This document shows positions 1-7,004 of a stretch of 21,102 nt of DNA, piece by piece (position 1 is the stretch's first letter; each line of letters starts with the position of its first letter). Under the pieces are notes generated by a model. It saw nothing but the letters and a program-made list of their open reading frames with translations, ran no database searches and was not told the DNA's origin. The position numbers were made by a program, and so were the translations under genes. Source of the DNA: Collinsella sp. (lineage in GTDB: Bacteria; Actinomycetota; Coriobacteriia; Coriobacteriales; Coriobacteriaceae); assembly GCA_014871545.1 (NCBI GenBank), contig WGSR01000008.1, positions 1 through 21,102 on the forward strand. The letters are read 5' to 3'.

Positions 1-1513
1 TGATAAGGGCCACACGTGAGGTGGTGCCGGTCTTTTTGTTGATCGAGGAAATGTGGCGGTAGAGCGTGGAGCGCGAAAGGAAAAGCGTTGTGGCGATGTC
101 CTGAACGCTCTGGTCCGAAACGACCAAGGCCGCAAGAATATCGCGCTCGCGCTCTGTAAGCTCAAAGGTGGCGACGAAGGCATCGAGGCGTTCATCGGAC
201 GTGAGCTCCGCTGCCTCCACGGGCTCGGGGTCGGAGCATGTGGGCGCAAGATCCCCACCAAGATCATCGGTGGCAGGCGCCAGCTCGTCCCGTATCACGG
301 CGTCATCGGCTCGTTGCCCCAACTGTCCCAGCAGCGTAATCGCAATGCCCACAAACATCACGAGCGCCGCGCCGACCGCAGTCAGCACGTTTTGACTCGA
401 GACGATCGCCACTGCCGGCGCCGTCACGAACATCGAGCACACGTTGTTGACGACGCGACCCATGCACGGCCAAAAATATGACCAGCGCGCATAAAGCGAG
501 ACGGCGGCATATTTTGTGGTAAAGAACACCACAAAGAAGCCTGAGCCCAGATAAAAGATGATCGTGGCAGCAAGCTCGTTGCCGCCATTGCCGTCGACGA
601 TGAGCACAAAGAACGAAAGCGTGGACAACATGGCGGCGCATGTCATGCCGATATTCATATACGACCGGCCGTGCAGATCAAATAGGACGCCAGCGGCCAA
701 CGAGCTCACGACAAGCAGTAGGCGCGGCCAATCGCCCAAATCGACGGCTCCGACAGCATGCAAGGTCGTGAGGCCAGCGTTGAGAGCGGCGAATACGCCG
801 GAAAGATACACCGTCGCCACGGTCAGGCGAACTACGGCGCGGCGGAATGCCGCCTTTGCCTTGGGATCGTCTTGCCACTTGGCGCCATATTTCAAAGCAT
901 CTACCGAAAGTCCGGCAACGCTGGGTTCAAAGTTGGGATCGGACTCGTCGCGCAGTTTGGCGCGTCGGGCACCGTGGAGCAACGCCACCTGCACGATCGC
1001 ACAGACAACCAGAACAGCCTGCTGAGGAATGCCGGCAGGCATCACCATGTGGTTGAGAACCTGCACCAGAACGCCCATGGCGTAAGAAAGTGCGGCGGCG
1101 CGCGCCAAGCAGGGCGTTCGCGCAAAGCGCCTCGCAAAATTTGCATGAGCAGTCGATCCGCAGTAGCCCAGCGCGCAGCACGCCACCAAACCGCCGGCAA
1201 TTACCACCTCAACCTGAACCGCCATAATCAACAGCAGCAATGCCGCCACCAGCAAAACGCCCGTGACGTCACTCGTTGCGTCGATAGCATGGGGACGGCG
1301 ATAGTACAGAATGGGACGCACAAAAAAGCCAATCACGCTCGCGCCGATGACAAGGCTCTCATAAATAACGACCTCGTTCGGAGACACGAACTCGGCCATG
1401 CGCACATCAAAAAGATACTCGCACGCCAAAAACGTGAAGAAGAACAGCGCCAGGCATATAATCTCCCCCATGCCCCGACGCAAATATGCGGTTGTGTCTC
1501 CCATGCCCCTCAT
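1..1513 (-). CDS. Membrane-anchored LuxR-family transcriptional regulator (3' end outside window)
   Basis: One open frame of about 504 codons runs on the minus strand from an ATG at 1513 to the window edge. I translated it by hand, and the codon phase at both ends agrees. About the first 400 residues form many hydrophobic segments, arranged like a major-facilitator-type membrane domain. A hydrophilic acidic linker follows, then a C-terminal GerE/LuxR helix-turn-helix containing LTERERDILAAL and the recognition-helix stretch LFLSRSTLYRHISSINKKTG. Proteins of this design (polytopic membrane part plus LuxR HTH) are abundant in Coriobacteriia and are presumed one-component membrane sensors; their ligands are unknown. 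The start is supported by a G-rich stretch (GGGGG) about 6 bases upstream; a second in-frame ATG lies at 1504. Only the last part of the HTH is missing. Function as a regulator is confident; its target and signal cannot be told. Confidence 0.85.
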   Translation of the reverse strand, partial: MRGMGDTTAYLRRGMGEIICLALFFFTFLACEYLFDVRMAEFVSPNEVVIYESLVIGASVIGFFVRPILYYRRPHAIDATSDVTGVLLVAALLLLIMAVQVEVVIAGGLVACCALGYCGSTAHANFARRFARTPCLARAAALSYAMGVLVQVLNHMVMPAGIPQQAVLVVCAIVQVALLHGARRAKLRDESDPNFEPSVAGLSVDALKYGAKWQDDPKAKAAFRRAVVRLTVATVYLSGVFAALNAGLTTLHAVGAVDLGDWPRLLLVVSSLAAGVLFDLHGRSYMNIGMTCAAMLSTLSFFVLIVDGNGGNELAATIIFYLGSGFFVVFFTTKYAAVSLYARWSYFWPCMGRVVNNVCSMFVTAPAVAIVSSQNVLTAVGAALVMFVGIAITLLGQLGQRADDAVIRDELAPATDDLGGDLAPTCSDPEPVEAAELTSDERLDAFVATFELTERERDILAALVVSDQSVQDIATTLFLSRSTLYRHISSINKKTGTTSRVALI

Positions 1514-1888
1514 GGTTAACCCCCAGCCTCTCAATTGTCTGGAAATCTATTTTAATAAAGAACCAGTCTCAATATCGAAGCCAGGCTCGAAATGCTGCCA
1601 ATTCGACCCCAGCCGTCCACATCACGCCGCGATTTTGAGCCGCATGGACCAGAAGGGACGCGCGCGATCTCTAGCTCGGCCAGGAGTGTCCCCAACTACC
1701 ACTCATTTAAGTACGTCCCCAATGAGTGCAATGACTACCCGCAGCAAGGAGTGTCCCTATGTGTCGGATGAAAAATGGGCCATGTGTCCCAGTTGTGGAG
1801 ACTCCTTGAGCCGTCTGGGTATCGCGAAGGATCGCGCACTCCCCCATCATCAAAAGTGACACACGCTACCAGTTGATGGGAGGCAGCC
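1514..1888. repeat. Gene-free stretch with repeated GTGTCCC motifs and hairpins
   Basis: This 375-base gap lies between divergently transcribed genes and holds no convincing ORF. GGAGTGTCCC occurs at 1683-1692 and 1748-1757, GTGTCCC again at 1784-1790, and a related CGTCCCC at 1715-1720. CACTCATT (1700-1707) and AATGAGTG (1721-1728) form a perfect 8-bp inverted repeat with a 13-base loop. AAGGAGTGTC (1746-1755) pairs imperfectly with GAGACTCCTT (1797-1806). It must also hold the promoters of both flanking genes, but I could not place convincing -10/-35 boxes. The motif spacing suggests a degenerate dispersed intergenic repeat rather than a protein-coding remnant. Confidence 0.5.
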
Positions 1889-2626
1889 ATGGGCTTCTTT
1901 GACAAGATGTTCGAGAAGAAAGAGTGCGCGATTTGCGGTACCGAGCTGGGACTTCTAGGTAAGACAAAAATCAATGAAGGCTACCTGTGCAAAGAGTGCG
2001 CCGGCAAGCTCTCCCCCTACTTTCACGGCTATCGCTCCAGCACCGCGGACGACATCCGTGAGCAACTCGCCTACCGCGAGGCCAACGCCGAACGCCTGTC
2101 TTCGTTCAACCCCACGCGCACGCTTTCTGCCGGGCGCACCAATATTATGCTCGATGAGGACGCGGGCCTGCTGATCATCACTTCGCAGAGCCGCTGGCGC
2201 GACGCCAATCCCGACATCATCGAGTTCTCGCAGGTACTCGGCTGCGATATGGATATCGACGAGCATCGCACCGAGATCTATCGCGAGACCAAGGATGGCG
2301 AGCGCGAGAGCTACAACCCGCCGCGCTACGACCTGGATTACGACTTTAATCTGACCATCCACGTCAACACGCCGTACTTTACCGAGATCAACCTGCGCGT
2401 GAACGACTCCACCATCGATCAGCGCGGTTCCATCGAATACCGCGAGGCCAAGCGCCAGGCAACCGAGGTCCGCGACGCGCTGGTGCAGCTGCGCCAGGAG
2501 ACGCGCGACAGCGTCGTGGCCGCCAAGGCCCCCAAGACCGCGGTGACCTGCCCCTTCTGCGGAGCCACCACCATTCCCGATGCCAGTGGACGCTGCGAAT
2601 ACTGCGGCGGCGCCATCGGCGCATAG
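1889..2626 (+). CDS. DUF4428-type double zinc-ribbon protein
   Basis: A 245-residue soluble protein with a zinc ribbon at each end. The N-terminal one has C13/C16 and C34/C37, in the style of DUF4428. The C-terminal one has C221/C224 and C236/C239 (CPFCG...CEYCGG). The middle is a beta-rich acidic region of unknown function with no membrane segment or signal peptide, followed by a charged, probably helical stretch (about 185-215). The start has a GGGAGG ribosome site 6 bases upstream. It is the first gene of a plus-strand set; the next gene starts 24 bases after its stop and also begins with zinc ribbons, so the two are probably co-transcribed. A role in assembling the neighbouring membrane/SPFH proteins is inference from context only. 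No enzyme motif is seen. Confidence 0.8.
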   Translation: MGFFDKMFEKKECAICGTELGLLGKTKINEGYLCKECAGKLSPYFHGYRSSTADDIREQLAYREANAERLSSFNPTRTLSAGRTNIMLDEDAGLLIITSQSRWRDANPDIIEFSQVLGCDMDIDEHRTEIYRETKDGERESYNPPRYDLDYDFNLTIHVNTPYFTEINLRVNDSTIDQRGSIEYREAKRQATEVRDALVQLRQETRDSVVAAKAPKTAVTCPFCGATTIPDASGRCEYCGGAIGA

Positions 2627-2650
2627 CCCCCGGCACGGAAAGGACCGATC

Positions 2651-3973
2651 ATGGCCTTCGAGAGCGTTAACTATCAGTGCCCTGCCTGCGGTGGCCCCTT
2701 GCATTTTGCAAGCGCCGAGCAAAAGCTCGTCTGCGACTACTGTGACTCGCGCTTTGAAGTCGAAGAAGTCGAGGCCCTCTATCGCGAGCGCCAGGACAAG
2801 GCAGACGCCAAAGCCGATGCCGCAGCCGCAACGCCAAAGCCCGTCGCCGACGACGCGGTGCAGGAGCTCGCCCAAAACGCCGGCTACATCTGCTCGTCGT
2901 GCGGCGCCGAGCTCGTGTCCGACGGCACCGTCGCCGTCACCACCTGCCCGTACTGCGGCAACTCCGCCGTGGCGCCCGGCCAGCTCTCGGGCGACTTCTC
3001 ACCCGACCTGGTGATTCCGTTTAAGCTCGGGCGCGACAACATCACGGCCGCACTCAAGGAACACTACAAGGGCAAGATCTTGCTGCCCAAGAGCTTTGTC
3101 ACCGGCAACCACATCGACGAGGTCCAAGGTGTCTACGTACCGTTTTGGCTCTACGGTGCCCGCGTTGACGGCGAAGTGCACTTTGACGCGACCAACGAGA
3201 CCGTGACCGAGGAATCCGACCGCACCGTCACGACCACCGACCACTACGATGCCTATCGCAAGGGCAATATCTCGTTTAAGCGCGTACCCGTCGACGGATC
3301 GTCCAAGATGCCCGACGGCCACATGGACGCCATCGAGCCGTTTGACTACGACGCGCTGCGCCCGTTCTCGGTCGCATATATGCCCGGCTACATCGCCAAC
3401 CGTTACGACGAGGGCTGCGAGACCTGCAAGGCGCGCGCCGAGCGTCGTATGGAAGAAAGTACGATCTCGGCCCTGCGCGAGACCGTCGTCGACGAATACG
3501 ACGATGCCACGGTCGAAAGCAAGCAGCTCGACTACACCTGGGAAGACAGCGACTACGCCCTGTTCCCCGTCTGGATGCTCTCCACCTCGTGGAACGGCAA
3601 GAGCTACCTGTTTGCCATGAACGGCCAGACCGGCCGCTTGGTCGGCGAGCTCCCCTGCTCCAAGCCCAAGCTCGCCATCGCCTCGGTGCTGTTCTTTGTG
3701 ATCGGATTTATCCTCTCCCAGATTCTCTTTATGGGGGAATACGCCTTCGATCCGGATTACCTCACCTTTGATATCGAGGGCATCCTCATCAACATCATTG
3801 CGCCGCTGATCATCGTAATCATCGGAGACGTGCTGCTGGTAGGCCAGCTCAAGACGGCCAACGAAGCAACCCATGCCGATGAGTACTGCGGCGAGCTCGA
3901 CCTGACCGAGAAGCACGACACCTTCAGCCACACCGAGACCACCGTTGTCATGAAAGACGACAAGGACGACTAA
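2651..3973 (+). CDS. TFIIB-type zinc-ribbon membrane protein (YdjG-like)
   Basis: A 440-residue protein. It opens with a TFIIB-type ribbon (C10/C13, C28/C31), then an acidic Ala-rich linker and a second ribbon (C81/C84, C99/C102). A large soluble domain follows and carries an extra CETC pair (C256/C259). Two hydrophobic helices lie near residues 339-360 and 377-400, and the tail is charged and acidic, ending in DDKDD. Ribbons at the front and a membrane hairpin near the end fit the YdjG-like family, whose Bacillus subtilis member sits in the pspA-ydjGHI operon and helps place PspA at the membrane. That family link is recalled, not searched. An AAAGGA ribosome site precedes the ATG. The SPFH gene follows after 48 bases, supporting a joint membrane role. 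No pspA gene is visible in this window. Confidence 0.8.
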   Translation: MAFESVNYQCPACGGPLHFASAEQKLVCDYCDSRFEVEEVEALYRERQDKADAKADAAAATPKPVADDAVQELAQNAGYICSSCGAELVSDGTVAVTTCPYCGNSAVAPGQLSGDFSPDLVIPFKLGRDNITAALKEHYKGKILLPKSFVTGNHIDEVQGVYVPFWLYGARVDGEVHFDATNETVTEESDRTVTTTDHYDAYRKGNISFKRVPVDGSSKMPDGHMDAIEPFDYDALRPFSVAYMPGYIANRYDEGCETCKARAERRMEESTISALRETVVDEYDDATVESKQLDYTWEDSDYALFPVWMLSTSWNGKSYLFAMNGQTGRLVGELPCSKPKLAIASVLFFVIGFILSQILFMGEYAFDPDYLTFDIEGILINIIAPLIIVIIGDVLLVGQLKTANEATHADEYCGELDLTEKHDTFSHTETTVVMKDDKDD

Positions 3974-4021
3974 GCAATCCAACCAATACCACCCGGCCTT
4001 TGACGAGAAAGGAAGATCACC

Positions 4022-5263
4022 ATGGGACTCTTGAAAGCTGGATTGGGAGCTGCCGGCGGCGTCATGGCCGACCAGTGGAAGGAATTTATCTACTGCGAAT
4101 CGATGCCTGCTGACGTCTTGGCCTGCAAGGGCAGCAAACGCACCGGTGGCCGCAGCTCCAACACGCGCGGCGAGGACAACGTCATCTCCAACGGCTCGGT
4201 CATCGCCGTCAACGACGGCCAGGGCATGCTCGTGGTGCAAAACGGCAAGATCATCGAAGTCGCGCTGGAGCCCGGTGAGTTTGTCTTCGATACCGGCAGC
4301 GAGCCGAGCGTCTTTAGCGGCAACCTGGGCGATTCCATCAAGGAGACCTTCGCCAATATCGGCAGCCGCTTTACCTTTGGCGGCGACGCGGGCAAGGACC
4401 AGCGTGTCTACTTCATCAACACCAAGGAGATCATCGGCAACAAGTACGGCACCGCCTCGCCCGTGCCCTTCCGCGTGGTCGATAACAACATTGGCCTGGA
4501 CGTCGACATCTCCGTGCGCTGCAACGGCGAGTATTCGTACCGCATCACCAATCCGCTGCTGTTCTACACCAACGTGTGCGGCAACGTGACCGATAGCTAC
4601 ACGCGCGATAAGATCGACAGTCAGCTTAAGTCCGAGCTGCTCACCGCCCTGCAGCCCGCCTTTGCCAAGATCTCGGAGATGGGTATCCGCTACAGCGCCA
4701 TCCCCGGCCACACCACCGAGCTCGCCCGCGCGCTCAACGAGGTCCTCTCTGCCGACTGGCGTGACCTGCGCGGCGTCGAGATCGTGAGCTTTGGCGTCAA
4801 CTCCATCGCCGCCTCGCAAGAAGACGAGCAGATGATCAAGGACCTGCAGAAGGCCGCGGTCATGCGCGATCCCACCATGGCGGCAGCCAACATTGCCAGC
4901 GCCCAGAGCGATGCGATGCGCGCGGCAGCCGCCAACCCCAACGGCGCGATGGCAGGCTTTATGGGCATGGGCATGGCAGGTGGCATGGGCGGCATGAACG
5001 CCAGCCAGCTGTTCGCCGCCGGCCAGGCACAGCAGCAGGCCGCTCCGCAGCCGGCTCCGGCTCCCGCCCCCGCACCGGCTCCCACCGCCGCACCTGCGGC
5101 CGGCGCATGGACCTGCAGCTGCGGCGCCACCAACACCGGCAAGTTCTGCTCCGAGTGCGGCAGTCCCGCACCCGCCCCGGCACCGGCCAAGTGGTTCTGC
5201 CCCAACTGCGGCAGCGAAAACGGCGGCAAGTTCTGCAGCAACTGCGGAACGCCTAGGCCCTAG
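4022..5263 (+). CDS. SPFH/virion-core-like protein with C-terminal zinc ribbons (YdjI-like)
   Basis: A 413-residue protein. A short Gly/Ala-rich start is followed by an SPFH-like domain (about 20-280) of the type annotated as virion core protein or YdjI; characteristic parts are the DQWKEFIYCESMPADVL opening and the GVEIVSFGVNSIAASQEDE end. A Met/Gly/Ala-rich low-complexity stretch (about 285-335) and a Pro-Ala linker follow. Two ribbons close the protein: C365/C367 with C376/C379 (the first knuckle is CxC, not CxxC) and C393/C396 with C405/C408. SPFH proteins scaffold membranes or membrane complexes. The pairing with the YdjG-like gene just upstream matches the Bacillus ydjGHI arrangement, so an envelope-stress role is likely but inferred. 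The ribosome site is AAAGGAAG. A GC-rich hairpin after the stop probably ends the transcript. Confidence 0.85.
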   Translation: MGLLKAGLGAAGGVMADQWKEFIYCESMPADVLACKGSKRTGGRSSNTRGEDNVISNGSVIAVNDGQGMLVVQNGKIIEVALEPGEFVFDTGSEPSVFSGNLGDSIKETFANIGSRFTFGGDAGKDQRVYFINTKEIIGNKYGTASPVPFRVVDNNIGLDVDISVRCNGEYSYRITNPLLFYTNVCGNVTDSYTRDKIDSQLKSELLTALQPAFAKISEMGIRYSAIPGHTTELARALNEVLSADWRDLRGVEIVSFGVNSIAASQEDEQMIKDLQKAAVMRDPTMAAANIASAQSDAMRAAAANPNGAMAGFMGMGMAGGMGGMNASQLFAAGQAQQQAAPQPAPAPAPAPAPTAAPAAGAWTCSCGATNTGKFCSECGSPAPAPAPAKWFCPNCGSENGGKFCSNCGTPRP

Positions 5264-5282
5264 CCCCTCTATCTGGTAATTG

Positions 5283-5305
5283 GCGGGGGGGTCCGCCACC
5301 CCCGC
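5283..5305 (+). terminator. Probable intrinsic terminator after the SPFH gene
   Basis: GCGGGGG (5283-5289) pairs with CCCCCGC (5299-5305) in a 7-bp GC stem with a 9-base loop, followed by ATTTGCTTCT. It lies 20 bases after the SPFH stop and before the ribosome site of the lipoprotein gene. The T-tract is weak, so termination may be partial and some transcription may continue into the next gene. Confidence 0.55.
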
Positions 5306-5344
5306 ATTTGCTTCTATGGGTTTCGTTCGATAAAGGAGGACACC

Positions 5345-6187
5345 ATGAAGACAACGTTCAAAAAGTCCGTGCTCGCATTTCTGACATGCGTCCTGGCGCT
5401 CGCCTTTGCCCTGACGGGCTGCAGCGGCGGCGGCAAAGACCCCAAGGCCAACTTCGTCGGCAGCTGGCAGTACTCGGGTGGAACCTTCGATGGCGAAGAG
5501 CTCACCGATGAGTACATGGACATGCTCAAGGAGTGGGGCGTCAACTGCATCCTGATCCTCGATGAGGACGGCACGGGCACCCTTGACTTGTTCCTTGAGG
5601 TCGACGACCTGAAATGGGAGGCCAAGGACGCCACCACCGTAACGATCACCGCCGAAGACGAGTCATACGACCTGAAGCTCAAGGACGACAAGCTCGTCCT
5701 GGAGGTGGAAGGCGACAAGCTCATCTTCACCAAGTCCGACAAGGATCTGTCCGGTACGGTGAAGAAGGATCGCGAGAACGTCGAGAAGGAAGAGGAGATC
5801 GATGAGGCCGTCGAAGACGACGATGTCCAGAGCGTCGAAATCTCCCCCGCCGTCACCGTCGCCGATGACGATCTGTGCACCATCACCATCACCGAGAAGT
5901 TCAAGGACGACTGGGGCGACATCGGCTTTGTCGTCAACATCACCAACAAGAGCGACAAGGACCTGACCTTCTACGCTCCTTCCGGCAAGACCAACGTCAA
6001 CGGCACCATGAAGGAACCCTGGTTCTCGGCTCACCTGATGCCCGGCACCAACGCCACCGAGGAATTCACGTTCTCGAACGGCGAGCTTGACAGCCTTGAC
6101 GACCTGGTCAACACGACCATCGGCATCGACGCCTATCTGACCGATTCCTACGAGGACGTCGCCTCTTACACCGCAACCATCGCGTAA
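5345..6187 (+). CDS. Acidic secreted lipoprotein, function unknown
   Basis: A 280-residue protein with a typical lipoprotein signal: a positive start (MKTTFKKS), a hydrophobic core, and the lipobox L-T-G-C with the lipidated cysteine at 26, followed by a Ser/Gly tether. The mature part starts with a beta-rich region containing FVGSWQYSGGTFDGEEL, the look of small lipocalin-like lipoproteins. A strongly charged Lys/Glu/Asp segment (about 135-162) leads to a second beta domain (about 165-280) resembling DUF-type immunoglobulin-like domains of Gram-positive lipoproteins. The ribosome site is a full AAAGGAGGA. It lies 81 bases after the SPFH gene behind a hairpin, so it may belong to the same expression unit or be separate. 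It would be anchored to the outer face of the cytoplasmic membrane. No catalytic motif is visible. Confidence 0.85.
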   Translation: MKTTFKKSVLAFLTCVLALAFALTGCSGGGKDPKANFVGSWQYSGGTFDGEELTDEYMDMLKEWGVNCILILDEDGTGTLDLFLEVDDLKWEAKDATTVTITAEDESYDLKLKDDKLVLEVEGDKLIFTKSDKDLSGTVKKDRENVEKEEEIDEAVEDDDVQSVEISPAVTVADDDLCTITITEKFKDDWGDIGFVVNITNKSDKDLTFYAPSGKTNVNGTMKEPWFSAHLMPGTNATEEFTFSNGELDSLDDLVNTTIGIDAYLTDSYEDVASYTATIA

Positions 6188-6238
6188 CGGCACGTAACAT
6201 CAGCCGCGGATTGGCGGACACATCCGCGCACATGTCAA

Positions 6239-6271
6239 GCGGGGCCGCAGGAGATAATCCTGCGGCCCCGC
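6239..6271 (+). terminator. Strong GC-rich hairpin after the lipoprotein gene
   Basis: GCGGGGCCGCAGGA (6239-6252) and its exact complement (6258-6271) form a 14-bp perfect stem around the 5-base loop GATAA, 52 bases after the lipoprotein stop. The T-run is short (CGCTTTATG). It is the likely terminator of the plus-strand transcript between convergent genes. Confidence 0.75.
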
Positions 6272-6303
6272 CGCTTTATGCCGACAGCACTGCCCATACA
6301 AGC

Positions 6304-6344
6304 AGGCCGCCCGTCGTTTTTAGATGCGAAACGGCGGGCGGCCT
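6304..6344. terminator. Second hairpin, probably bidirectional terminator
   Basis: A 16-bp stem (6304-6319 with 6329-6344, one G-T wobble) encloses a 9-base loop. The arms carry AGGCCGCCCG and CGGGCGGCCT. It lies 37 bases beyond the stop of the response regulator gene on the minus strand and downstream of the first hairpin on the plus strand, so it can end both convergent transcripts. T-tracts are weak on both sides. Confidence 0.65.
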
Positions 6345-6380
6345 ATCTTTACGGCGCCGGAACACGGGTGAGCGCACCGA

Positions 6381-7004
6381 CTACGGGCGCTCCATGTTGG
6401 GAACGATACTGCCCTCCGTTACTGCACGCACGGCCAGGCGCATGATGTTGTCGTAGCCGGTCTTATTGAGAATCTCCGAGATACGGCGTTTGATGGTGCC
6501 CTCACTCATAAACAGCTCGGCCGCAATCTCGCGGCGGCTTTTACCCTCGCAGGCAAGGCGCAAGATCGACAGCTCGACATCGTCGAGGGCCGCCGTGCCC
6601 GAAAAGATGCTCTCGGGCGGCTTGGGAAACGTGCAATAGCCCGCCAGCGTGGAGCGCATCACGGCGAACAGCTCGTCGATACCGACGTTCTTGTACACAA
6701 AGCTGTCGACGCCCGCCTCGCGGGCCTGGTCCACAAAGGTGATCTCGGGCATACCCGTCATGATAATGACGCGGCACTCGGGCAGTTGTTCTTTAATGCG
6801 CGCCGCCGCCACGATGCCGTTGGAATCATGCTCGGTGCATACGTCCATCAGTATCATGTCCGGGCGCTCCTTGAGCACAACGTCCAAGGCATCCGAGGCG
6901 TCGGCAATCGCGGCGACAACGGTCATGTCGGGCTGGTCGCCCACGGAACGCGCCAGGCTCTCGCGCAGGATGGCCTGGTCTTCGACTATAAGGACGCGGA
7001 TCAT
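6381..7004 (-). CDS. NarL/FixJ-family response regulator
   Basis: A 207-residue two-domain regulator. The receiver domain (1-120) has the acidic pair E8/D9, the phosphoacceptor D54 in MILMDVCTEHDSNG, T83 in IIMTG and K105 in FVYKN, so every residue needed for phosphotransfer is present. The C-terminal HTH (about 140-200) contains ILRLACEGKSRREIAAELF and MSEGTIKRRISEILNKTGY. In the recognition helix TIKRRIS replaces the more usual TVKxHVS. The ATG overlaps the stop of the kinase gene by 4 bases (ATGA) with a GGAG site 6 bases upstream, a sign of translational coupling. It should be phosphorylated by the kinase encoded directly upstream and act as a DNA-binding regulator. Its targets are unknown; autoregulation of this operon is possible. 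Confidence 0.92.
   Translation of the reverse strand: MIRVLIVEDQAILRESLARSVGDQPDMTVVAAIADASDALDVVLKERPDMILMDVCTEHDSNGIVAAARIKEQLPECRVIIMTGMPEITFVDQAREAGVDSFVYKNVGIDELFAVMRSTLAGYCTFPKPPESIFSGTAALDDVELSILRLACEGKSRREIAAELFMSEGTIKRRISEILNKTGYDNIMRLAVRAVTEGSIVPNMERP

Noticed and set aside
4900..5100. Tandem repeat or frameshift in the Met/Gly and Pro/Ala-rich part of the SPFH gene
   Set aside because: The reading frame is continuous and the composition is a normal flexible linker before terminal zinc ribbons.
2999..5299. A 766-codon open frame on the minus strand across the zinc-ribbon membrane and SPFH genes
   Set aside because: It is an antisense shadow of GC-rich coding: the plus-strand genes have good ribosome sites, recognisable domains and zinc knuckles, while this frame has low-complexity His/Val/Gly/Ala content and no family resemblance.
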